Source: Corallococcus terminator (GTDB taxonomy: Bacteria; Myxococcota; Myxococcia; Myxococcales; Myxococcaceae). Taken from it: a DNA stretch of 40,315 nucleotides. Position numbers and translations under genes: made by a program. The stretch's first letter is position 1; every line of letters begins with the position of its first letter. The stretch covers positions 1 through 40,315 of the forward strand of contig NZ_RAVZ01000039.1 of NCBI RefSeq assembly GCF_003611635.1. The letters run 5' to 3'. Shown here piece by piece: positions 1 to 6,215 of this stretch. A model generated the notes under the pieces. It was not told the origin of the DNA. It made no database searches and worked only from the letters and a program-made list of their open reading frames with translations.

Positions 1-24
1 CCCCCGTTCTCCAAGGCGCCTCCC

Positions 25-2118
25 ATGCACGACGCCCACGCCTTCCTCCAAGCCCTCGCCACCGTCCTTTGTGTCGCGGCGGTCACCACGGTCCTCTTCC
101 AGCGCCTGCGCCAACCGGTGGTGCTGGGCTACATCCTCGCGGGCGTCATCATCGGGCCGCACGTGCCCATCCCGCTGGTGGCGGACCCCAACATCGTGAC
201 GACGCTGTCGGAGTTGGGCGTCATCCTGCTGATGTTCTCCCTGGGACTGGAGTTCAGCCTGCGCCGGCTGTTCCAGGTGGGCCCCACCGCGGGGCTTACC
301 GCCGTCATCCAGTGCAGCGTGATGGTCTGGCTGGGCTTCATCGTGGGCCGCGCCTTCGGCTGGACGATGCTGGAGAGCCTGTTCACCGGCTGCTGCATCG
401 CCATCTCCAGCACCACCATCATCGCCAAGGCGTTCGACGAACAGAACATCCGGGGCGCGCTGCGCAGCATCGTGGTGGGCATCCTCATCGTGGAGGACCT
501 CATCGGCATCCTCTTGATGGCCATGCTCACCGCGGTGTCCACTGGCTCCGGCCTGTCCGCGGGCGACCTGGCGCTGACGGTGGGGAAGCTGGCCGCGTTC
601 CTGGTGGGGCTGGTCGTCATTGGCCTGCTGGTCGTGCCCCGGGTGATGCGCGCCATCACGAAGCTCCAGCGTCCGGAGACGACGCTGGTGAGCAGCATCG
701 GCATCTGCTTCGCCATCGCGCTGCTGGCGCAGGCGTTCGGCTATTCGGTGGCGCTGGGTGCGTTCCTCGCGGGCTCGCTGGTGGCGGAGTCCGGCGAAGG
801 CAAGGACATTGAACACCTGGTGCAGCCGGTGCGCGACCTGTTCGGCGCGGTGTTCTTCGTGTCGGTGGGCATGCTCATCGACCCGGCGCTCATCCGCGAG
901 CACTGGCTGGCCATCCTGGTGCTCACGCTGGTGGTCGTCTTCGGGAAGATCATCAGCGTCACGTTGGGCGCATTCTTCACCGGCAACGGCACGCGCACGT
1001 CCGTGCAGGCGGGCCTGAGCCTGTCGCAGATTGGTGAGTTCTCCTTCATCATCGCGGGGTTGGGCCTGACGCTGAAGGCCACGGGCACCTTCCTGTACCC
1101 GGTGGCGGTGGCCGTGTCGGCCATCACCACGCTGACGACGCCGTGGCTCATCCGCGCGTCCGGACCGCTGGCCAACTGGGTGGACCGCAAGCTGCCCGCG
1201 CCGCTGCAGACGTTCGCGTCGCTCTACGGCAGTTGGGTGGAGAACCTGCGCACGTCGCCGCGCCAGAAGACGGTGGGCGCGAACGTGCGGCGCATGGCGA
1301 TGATGCTGCTGCTGGACGCGGCGCTGCTCACGGTCATCGTCATCGGCACGTCGGTGATGCTGCCCCAGGTGACGGCGTACATCGACTCGCGCATCGAGGG
1401 GAACGTGACCCTCACTCCGATGATCGTCATCGGTCTGGCGGTCGTGCTGGCCCTGCCCTTCTGCGTGGGCATCATCCGCGTGGCGCGCCGGCTGGGCGTC
1501 GTCCTGGCGGAAGGGGCGCTGCCGGCGGTGCCGGGCGGCAAGGTGGACCTGGCGGCGGCGCCGCGCCGGATGCTGGTGGTGGCGCTGCAACTGGCGAGCG
1601 TCTTCATGGTGGGCGCGCCGGTGGTGGCCATCACCCAGCCGTTCCTGCCGGGCGTCCCGGGCGCGGTGCTGCTGCTCATCTCGCTGGGGGTGCTGGGGTT
1701 CGCCTTCTGGAAGAGCGCCACGCACCTGCAGGGCCACATGCGCGCCGGAGCGCAGGTGATTGTCGAAGCGCTGGCGGCCCAGTCCCACGCGAAGACGGGG
1801 GACGACGAAGCCGCCCCGGACGTCCTGCACGGGGTGCGTCAGTTGCTGCCGGGTCTGGGGGAGCCGGAGTCGGTGGCGCTGGCCACGTCCAGCGCCGCGG
1901 TGGGCCGCACGCTGGCGGAGCTCAACCTGCGCGGCATGACGGGGGCCACGGTGCTGGCCATCCGCCGGGGAACCGAAGGGGTGCTGGTGCCTTCCGCGCA
2001 GGAGGTGCTGCGCGCGGGGGACATCCTGGCGCTCGCGGGGACGCACGAAGCCATCGACGCGGCGAAGGACGTGCTCGGCGGGGGCGCTGGCTCCGGGGTG
2101 GATGCCGCACCGGTGTGA
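25..2118 (+). CDS. CPA2-family monovalent cation:proton antiporter with C-terminal TrkA-C (RCK_C) domain
   Basis: A 697-residue inner-membrane protein. Residues about 8-390 form the Na+/H+ exchanger fold of the KefB/CPA2 type: many hydrophobic segments, an early LGYILAGVIIGP motif and a GEFSFIIAGLG stretch late in the fold. Family members exchange K+ or Na+ for H+. Residues about 610-690 resemble a TrkA-C ligand-binding domain (ends GDILALAGTHEAIDAAKDVL). Between them, where Kef proteins usually carry a NAD-binding TrkA-N domain, this protein has three or four additional hydrophobic segments (about 430-570) and no GxGxxG Rossmann motif that I can see. The ATG at 25 follows a weak AAGG. The next gene begins 89 bp downstream on the same strand. 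Family is firm; the transported ion is unknown. Confidence 0.9.
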   Translation: MHDAHAFLQALATVLCVAAVTTVLFQRLRQPVVLGYILAGVIIGPHVPIPLVADPNIVTTLSELGVILLMFSLGLEFSLRRLFQVGPTAGLTAVIQCSVMVWLGFIVGRAFGWTMLESLFTGCCIAISSTTIIAKAFDEQNIRGALRSIVVGILIVEDLIGILLMAMLTAVSTGSGLSAGDLALTVGKLAAFLVGLVVIGLLVVPRVMRAITKLQRPETTLVSSIGICFAIALLAQAFGYSVALGAFLAGSLVAESGEGKDIEHLVQPVRDLFGAVFFVSVGMLIDPALIREHWLAILVLTLVVVFGKIISVTLGAFFTGNGTRTSVQAGLSLSQIGEFSFIIAGLGLTLKATGTFLYPVAVAVSAITTLTTPWLIRASGPLANWVDRKLPAPLQTFASLYGSWVENLRTSPRQKTVGANVRRMAMMLLLDAALLTVIVIGTSVMLPQVTAYIDSRIEGNVTLTPMIVIGLAVVLALPFCVGIIRVARRLGVVLAEGALPAVPGGKVDLAAAPRRMLVVALQLASVFMVGAPVVAITQPFLPGVPGAVLLLISLGVLGFAFWKSATHLQGHMRAGAQVIVEALAAQSHAKTGDDEAAPDVLHGVRQLLPGLGEPESVALATSSAAVGRTLAELNLRGMTGATVLAIRRGTEGVLVPSAQEVLRAGDILALAGTHEAIDAAKDVLGGGAGSGVDAAPV

Positions 2119-2207
2119 TGCAGGGGATGCAATGGGGGGACGGCGCCGGCCGTAGGCATGGCATGCCGTCCCCCTTCCGCATCTTCCATTTCACGGAGGC
2201 TTCCACC

Positions 2208-2738
2208 ATGCGCCGCCCCTTCCTGCCGACCCTCGTCCTCGCCTGCTCGCTGGCCGTGCCCGCGCTGGCGGCGGAGCCCGCGAAGCCGGCCAGGGCCCCC
2301 GTGAAGCGGGTCTGCGTCAACGTGAAGGATGGGAGCAAGGCGGTCCAGGGCACGGACCTGATCATCGAGCCCGGGGAGAAGATCAAGGACGCGGTCGCGG
2401 TGGACGGGGACGTCATCGTGAAGAAGGGCGCGGTGGTGGACAACGACGTGGCCGCCGTCCGGGGCCGCGTCATCCTGGAGGCCGGGGCGCGGGTGAAGGG
2501 CGACGTGGTGTCCCTGGGCGGCGAGGTGCGAGTGCCCGCGGGCGCGCGCGTCGACGGGAACGCCGTGGCCCTGGGTGGCAAGCTCAAGGTGGACAAGCAG
2601 GAGGACGTGGGCGGTGAGAAGGTCAACTTCTCGATGGAGCTCAACGGCGAGGACCTGGTGAAGCAGGTCATCGGCAAGGCGCTCGACGAGGATCAGAAGT
2701 GCCACATCCTCGACGACGATGACGACAAGGACGTCTGA
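2208..2738 (+). CDS. Secreted bactofilin-like (polymer-forming) protein
   Basis: A 176-residue protein. The ATG at 2208 is chosen because GGAGG lies 8 bases upstream and a typical signal peptide follows (Leu/Ala-rich core, probable cleavage after ALA at about residue 22). Residues about 55-140 consist of short repeats of the pattern V-x-x-GDV-x-V-x-x-GA-x-V, the signature of a right-handed beta-helix such as in bactofilins. The C-terminus is a run of Asp with one Lys. Canonical bactofilins are cytoplasmic; the signal peptide here implies export to the periplasm or surface. It may form a small structural fibre or belong to exported polymer-forming/adhesin-like relatives. It could share a transcript with the antiporter. 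It converges on the next gene with a 22-bp gap. Confidence 0.75.
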   Translation: MRRPFLPTLVLACSLAVPALAAEPAKPARAPVKRVCVNVKDGSKAVQGTDLIIEPGEKIKDAVAVDGDVIVKKGAVVDNDVAAVRGRVILEAGARVKGDVVSLGGEVRVPAGARVDGNAVALGGKLKVDKQEDVGGEKVNFSMELNGEDLVKQVIGKALDEDQKCHILDDDDDKDV

Positions 2739-2760
2739 GCCGGGTTGAGGGCAGCCCCCA

Positions 2761-3402
2761 TCACTTCCATTCGGGCGGGGGCTTGCGGGTCGCGGCGCGC
2801 CGCGAGTGGCGGACGGGCTTCACTTCATCCCCCCGGCACACGCGCACCCGCAGGAAGCGCTGGAGTTGATCGAGGGCCAGGTCGTGGTCCTTGTCGCTCT
2901 CCGCGCAGCAGCAGTCGCTGAGCACGGTGATCTTGTACTCGTGCATGTGCGCGTCGTGGGCGCTGAAGAAGACGCACAGGTTGGTGGCGATGCCCGCGAG
3001 CAACAGCTTCTTCGTGCCCAGGTGCTCCAGCAGGGGCACCAACGACGTGGCGAAGAAGGCCGAGTGCTTGGGCTTGAGGATGAAGTAGTCGGCGGGCAGT
3101 GGCTTGAGGGCCCGGGCGACCGCGCGGCCCCGGCTGTCGCGCCGCGTGCAGTGCTTGTAGACGTCCGCGAAGTTGCTGCGCCACAGGTCGAAGTTGTCGT
3201 TGACGTAGATGACCGGCACGCCGGCCCCGCGCATCTTCCGCGCGAACGGGCCCAGCCGCTCCACCATGCGCAGCGCCCAGGGCAGAACGTTCTCCCCGCC
3301 GGGGAAGTCCAGGTCGTTGATGACGTCGATGATGAGCAGCGCGGTGTCGGAGCGCCGCTCATGCGTCGAGCGCTTCCGGACCGCCTGTCGCGGCTTCGCC
3401 AC
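2761..3402 (-). CDS. Cysteine hydrolase, isochorismatase-like family
   Basis: A 213-residue cytosolic hydrolase of the isochorismatase/nicotinamidase superfamily. The likely catalytic triad is visible: Asp26 in LLIIDVINDLDF, Lys112 in ILKPKHSAFF, and Cys143 in GIATNLCVFF. The start is the GTG at 3402: on the minus strand AGGAGG sits 5 bases upstream. A longer reading from an ATG at 3495 adds 31 residues without family similarity and runs into the promoter region of the divergent cold-shock gene. Substrate cannot be inferred; members hydrolyse isochorismate, nicotinamide, N-carbamoyl compounds or others. The basic tail (RHSRRAATRKPPPEWK) is unusual but short. Confidence 0.85.
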   Translation of the reverse strand: MAKPRQAVRKRSTHERRSDTALLIIDVINDLDFPGGENVLPWALRMVERLGPFARKMRGAGVPVIYVNDNFDLWRSNFADVYKHCTRRDSRGRAVARALKPLPADYFILKPKHSAFFATSLVPLLEHLGTKKLLLAGIATNLCVFFSAHDAHMHEYKITVLSDCCCAESDKDHDLALDQLQRFLRVRVCRGDEVKPVRHSRRAATRKPPPEWK

Positions 3403-3505
3403 ATCCACCTCCTGGTGCCCCACGCTAATCACGGGAGCGGTGGAGCCCACGGGGTGGACCGGGGTTTGTCTCGGGGATGTTCGCTGGACGCCCAATCGCC
3501 CCTGC

Positions 3506-3548
3506 GACCCCGGGGTTGGTGGGGTTCGTCCCTGCCATTCCCAGATTC
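3506..3548 (+). promoter_or_regulatory. 43-bp 5' element shared by the two cold-shock genes (copy 1)
   Basis: This stretch aligns without gaps to 4912-4954, with about 30 of 43 positions identical, starting GACCCC and ending TTCCCAGATTC. Both copies lie directly upstream of cold-shock-domain genes. Here only 6 bases separate the element from the ATG at 3555, and no Shine-Dalgarno sequence is visible. It may be a common promoter or leader; which is not decidable by eye. Confidence 0.45.
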
Positions 3549-3554
3549 CGTGCG

Positions 3555-3791
3555 ATGCGAAGACGAACGGGCATCGTGCAGTGGTTCAACCTCGCGATGG
3601 GCTTTGGCTTCATTGCTCCCGACCGCGGGGGGCGTGCGCACGTCGTCGTGCTCCGGGAAGACATCGAAGCGGACGGCGACCCGGTCCTGACCCGGGGCCA
3701 GGCGGTCTCCTTCGAGTACTTCACGGGCCGCCAGGGGCCACGGGCGATCCACGTCCGGCCGCTGGAGTCTTCCCTGGCCGCGGATGACTGA
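3555..3791 (+). CDS. Divergent cold-shock-domain protein
   Basis: A 78-residue protein covering a single cold-shock (OB-fold) domain. The start TGIVQWFNLAMGFGFIAPD matches the Csp pattern, with RNP1 written MGFGFI instead of KGFGFI. RNP2, normally VFVHF, has become AHVVVL, so two aromatic RNA-stacking residues are missing. Nucleic-acid binding is therefore probably altered compared with the standard protein at 5003-5206. The ATG at 3555 matches the usual Csp N-terminus; upstream in-frame sequence looks non-coding. No ribosome-binding site is visible. It diverges from the cysteine hydrolase, with 152 bp between the starts, and converges on the WD40 gene. Confidence 0.75.
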   Translation: MRRRTGIVQWFNLAMGFGFIAPDRGGRAHVVVLREDIEADGDPVLTRGQAVSFEYFTGRQGPRAIHVRPLESSLAADD

Positions 3792-3862
3792 ACTCCAGGA
3801 TGAGTGGGCCCGGCCAAAGGGGCGGGATGGCAACGCATCCATCACAGTCCACCGACGGTGGC

Positions 3863-4843
3863 TCAGCCCTTTCGGGGCTCGACGACGCCCCAGACTCCGA
3901 CCTTGCCGTCGTCCATGCCCCAGCTCACGCAGCGCCCGTCGGGAGAGAACGTCACGGAGCTGCCCTGCAGGTCGTCCAGGTCCGAATAGGCGAAGAGCTT
4001 TTGCCCGTCGTGGACGTTCAGCACCACGAAGGCGCTCGTGTCCGGGCTGGCCGCGATCAGGGAGCCCGCCGGGTTGAATTCCAACTGGAGGACTCCCGAA
4101 CCCGGTCCTGTCAGCACTCGCACGACGTCGAGTGAGGGCAGGCTCAGGAACAGCAGCTCCCCCGCCGTGTTCGCGGCGATGAGCTGGTCTCCTGAGGGGA
4201 CGAACGCCACGGTCCAGATGCGAGAGGACTCGAAGGAGCGACTGCCCACCAGCTTCCCGGTCTTCGCCTCCCAGAGGCGGAGTGACGCGAGCGTCACCGC
4301 GCCCTCCCGCTCCTCGGCGGCCCCCGCGGCGGCGAAGGCGCCATCGGGTGAGAGCGCACAGCCATAGAGATACATGCGCTCATCCCGGCGCCAGGTCTGC
4401 CAGCCGCGCCGCAGATCCCAGAGCAGGACGCGCCCTGCCGCTCCCGTGAGCAGCACTCGCGTCCCATCCCATGACAGACACGCGCCGCAGACGGACATCC
4501 CTGTCGTCACCGTGGACAGCAACGCACCGTCGGTGACCGACCACGTCTGCAGGGCCCCCCGGACCGTCACGGACAGGAGGGTCTGGGAATCAGGCAGGAA
4601 CCACGCCGCCACGCCACCGGCCAGGGGGCGCGTGAAGAGCGGAGCGTTCCCCTCCGCATCCAGGTCCCACCAACGCAGTTGAGCCTCACCCCGGTTCCGG
4701 ACCGACAACAGGAAGCGCGATGACGCGTCCCAGCCCAGCCCCTGTCGCAGGGCGTGCGGAGAGCGGTCCGGCTCACCCAGGGTCCTCGACAGGGACAGAC
4801 TCCGTGCGGTGTCGGGGGTCAGGAGGGGGGAAGGCACGCGCAT
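3863..4843 (-). CDS. WD40-repeat beta-propeller protein
   Basis: A 326-residue protein made of WD40-like blades. Repeated units with structural Asp and terminal Trp-Asp or equivalent are seen ([39 protein letters not shown]), with intervening phrases such as [10 protein letters not shown] and [11 protein letters not shown]. Six or seven blades fit the length. No signal peptide or membrane segment is evident, so a cytosolic scaffold is likely; partner unknown. The ATG at 4843 has no good ribosome-binding site. It lies between the two cold-shock genes in the opposite orientation, sharing a 159-bp divergent intergenic region with the second one. No catalytic domain is fused to it. Confidence 0.8.
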   Translation of the reverse strand: MRVPSPLLTPDTARSLSLSRTLGEPDRSPHALRQGLGWDASSRFLLSVRNRGEAQLRWWDLDAEGNAPLFTRPLAGGVAAWFLPDSQTLLSVTVRGALQTWSVTDGALLSTVTTGMSVCGACLSWDGTRVLLTGAAGRVLLWDLRRGWQTWRRDERMYLYGCALSPDGAFAAAGAAEEREGAVTLASLRLWEAKTGKLVGSRSFESSRIWTVAFVPSGDQLIAANTAGELLFLSLPSLDVVRVLTGPGSGVLQLEFNPAGSLIAASPDTSAFVVLNVHDGQKLFAYSDLDDLQGSSVTFSPDGRCVSWGMDDGKVGVWGVVEPRKG

Positions 4844-4911
4844 TCACGGACAGGATACGGGATCCGCCCCGAGCAGGGCATGCGGACCTGGCCGCGCCCG
4901 CCGCCCCCCGC

Positions 4912-4954
4912 GACCCCAGGTCGGGATGGCTCCCTTCCCTCCGTTCCCAGATTC
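4912..4954 (+). promoter_or_regulatory. 43-bp 5' element shared by the two cold-shock genes (copy 2)
   Basis: Ungapped counterpart of 3506-3548 (about 30/43 identical; the first six and last eleven bases match exactly). Here it ends 48 bases before the ATG of the standard cold-shock gene, leaving room for a leader that contains a hairpin and a Shine-Dalgarno sequence. It is probably a common promoter or post-transcriptional element inherited by duplication. Confidence 0.45.
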
Positions 4955-4961
4955 AAGAACA

Positions 4962-4985
4962 CCGCCTGGATTTTCCCAGGGGCGG
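4962..4985 (+). promoter_or_regulatory. Leader hairpin just upstream of the cold-shock gene
   Basis: CCGCCTGG (4962-4969) can pair with CCAGGGGCGG (4976-4985), leaving a loop of ATTTTC and a two-G bulge. The hairpin ends 5 bases before the AAGGA Shine-Dalgarno at 4991-4995. It could modulate translation with temperature, as leaders of other csp mRNAs do, but this is inference. Confidence 0.4.
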
Positions 4986-5002
4986 CTCACAAGGACGGCG
5001 AC

Positions 5003-5206
5003 ATGGCGACGGGAGTCGTGAAGTGGTTCAACGCGGACAAGGGTTTTGGCTTCATCACCCCGGATGACGGAGGTGCGGACGTGTTCGCTCACTTCTCCGC
5101 CATCCAGACGGACGGCTACAGGTCCCTGGAGGAGAACCAGCGGGTCGAATTCGATGTCACGCAGGGGCAGAAGGGACCGCAGGCGGCGAACATCCGGCCG
5201 CTGTAG
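5003..5206 (+). CDS. Cold-shock protein, CspA family
   Basis: A 67-residue canonical cold-shock domain protein: [20 protein letters not shown] carries RNP1 (KGFGFI), and DVFAHFSAI carries RNP2 (VFAHF, Ala for the usual Val). It binds single-stranded RNA/DNA and acts as an RNA chaperone. The ATG at 5003 follows AAGGA with a 7-base gap. An upstream in-frame extension to 4754 would run through the divergent promoter region and is rejected. The 5' region resembles that of the other cold-shock gene at 3555. It is likely expressed alone; a short stem-loop follows the stop codon. Confidence 0.93.
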   Translation: MATGVVKWFNADKGFGFITPDDGGADVFAHFSAIQTDGYRSLEENQRVEFDVTQGQKGPQAANIRPL

Positions 5207-5214
5207 CAAGGCGC

Positions 5215-5277
5215 CGTGTGGGCTCACACGAAGGAGGGCGGGCACGACCCAGGGCGTCACCCTGGCGCACCCTGGGT
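5215..5277 (+). other. Stem-loop and alternative hairpins between csp and the SRPBCC gene
   Basis: CGTGTG/CACACG (5215-5230) forms a small stem-loop 8 bases after the csp stop. Further on, ACCCAGGG (5247-5254) can pair either with CCCTGG (5260-5265) or with CCCTGGGT (5270-5277), giving mutually exclusive hairpins. There is no U tract. The first may slow decay or aid termination of the csp mRNA; the role of the second set is unknown. Confidence 0.3.
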
Positions 5278-5377
5278 GGTGCCTCCTTCCGAATCCAGGT
5301 GGGGGGCTTGAGCGCCGGAGGACGGAGGGCCTAAGACGCCTGCGCCCCTTCCCGGGGCTGTCGTTCCGAGGACACCC

Positions 5378-6058
5378 ATGCTCAAGAAGATCGCCATTGG
5401 CCTTGCCGCCGCGCTGGTGCTGCTGCTCGCCTTCATCGCCACCCGCCCCGACACCTTCACGCTGTCGCGCACCGCCACGGTGCCGGGCACGCCGGACGTC
5501 GCCTTCGCGCTGGTGAACGACTTCCACCAGTGGAACCAGTGGTCTCCGTGGGACAACCTGGATCCGAACCTGAAGCGCGTCTTCGGCGGCGCGGAGTCGG
5601 GCACCGGGGCCACCTACGCGTGGACGGGCAACGACGATGTGGGCGAAGGCCGGATGACCAACGAGGAAAGCCGCGCGAACGAGTCCGTCCGCATCAAGCT
5701 GGAGTTCATCAAGCCCTTCGCCGCCACCAGCACCACGACGTTCACGTTCAAGCCCGTGCAGGACGGCACCGCCGTCACCTGGACCATGACCGGTGAGAAC
5801 GGCTTCATGAGCAAGGCGTTCTCGGTCTTCATCGACATGGACAAGATGGTCGGCAAGGACTTCGACAAGGGCCTCGCCAGCATGCAGGCCGCCGCCAAGG
5901 TCGAGGTCGCCAGGCGCGCGGAGGCCGAAGCCGTCCGCAAGCAGGCCGAGGCGAAGGCCGCCGAGGAAGCCGCCGCTGCCGCCGCTGCTGCCGCCGCCGC
6001 CGCCGCCGCCGCCGCGCCCACCGAGGGCGCTCCCGCCGTGGCCGTGCCCACGCCGTAG
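5378..6058 (+). CDS. Membrane-anchored SRPBCC (START/polyketide-cyclase-like) protein with polyalanine tail
   Basis: A 226-residue protein. Residues 1-25 form one hydrophobic segment (LKKIAIGLAAALVLLLAFIA) acting as an N-terminal anchor. Residues 30-165 match the SRPBCC helix-grip fold: TVPGTPDVAFALVNDFHQWNQWSPWDN, then GTGATYAWTG and TAVTWTMTGEN, as in polyketide-cyclase/dehydrase-like proteins that bind hydrophobic ligands. Residues 166-200 are a charged Ala/Glu/Lys helix, followed by 16 consecutive Ala and a Pro-rich end. The tail probably makes a rigid helix in the periplasm. The ATG at 5378 has only a weak GAGGACA-like site upstream. Ligand unknown. A strong intrinsic terminator follows 27 bp after the stop. 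Confidence 0.8.
   Translation: MLKKIAIGLAAALVLLLAFIATRPDTFTLSRTATVPGTPDVAFALVNDFHQWNQWSPWDNLDPNLKRVFGGAESGTGATYAWTGNDDVGEGRMTNEESRANESVRIKLEFIKPFAATSTTTFTFKPVQDGTAVTWTMTGENGFMSKAFSVFIDMDKMVGKDFDKGLASMQAAAKVEVARRAEAEAVRKQAEAKAAEEAAAAAAAAAAAAAAAAPTEGAPAVAVPTP
5969..6016 (+). repeat. Polyalanine GCC-rich trinucleotide run
   Basis: Sixteen consecutive alanine codons, twelve of them GCC, with three GCT and a final GCG. It encodes the Ala run in the tail of the SRPBCC protein and may vary in length by slippage. Confidence 0.85.
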
Positions 6059-6085
6059 TCCCCACGCCAATCCCTTGCGGTTCCC

Positions 6086-6125
6086 GGCCCCTTGTTGCCT
6101 CCCAGGCAACAGGGGCCTTCTTTTT
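6086..6125 (+). terminator. Rho-independent terminator of the SRPBCC gene
   Basis: GGCCCCTTGTTGCCT pairs perfectly with AGGCAACAGGGGCC around a very short loop, followed by TTCTTTTTC. It is a textbook intrinsic terminator on the plus strand, 27 bp after the stop codon at 6058. Confidence 0.9.
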
Positions 6126-6215
6126 CAAGACAATCTGTCATTGCACGGCCAGGGGGTCGCACCGGGAATCACCCATGGTATTTGTTCTGCCTCTTCGACA
6201 CTTCGAGGTCTGGCA

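Noticed and set aside
2705-2738. Asp-rich tail with Lys resembling an enteropeptidase site in the bactofilin-like protein
   Set aside because: Coincidental acidic tail; there is no reason to expect a processing enzyme.
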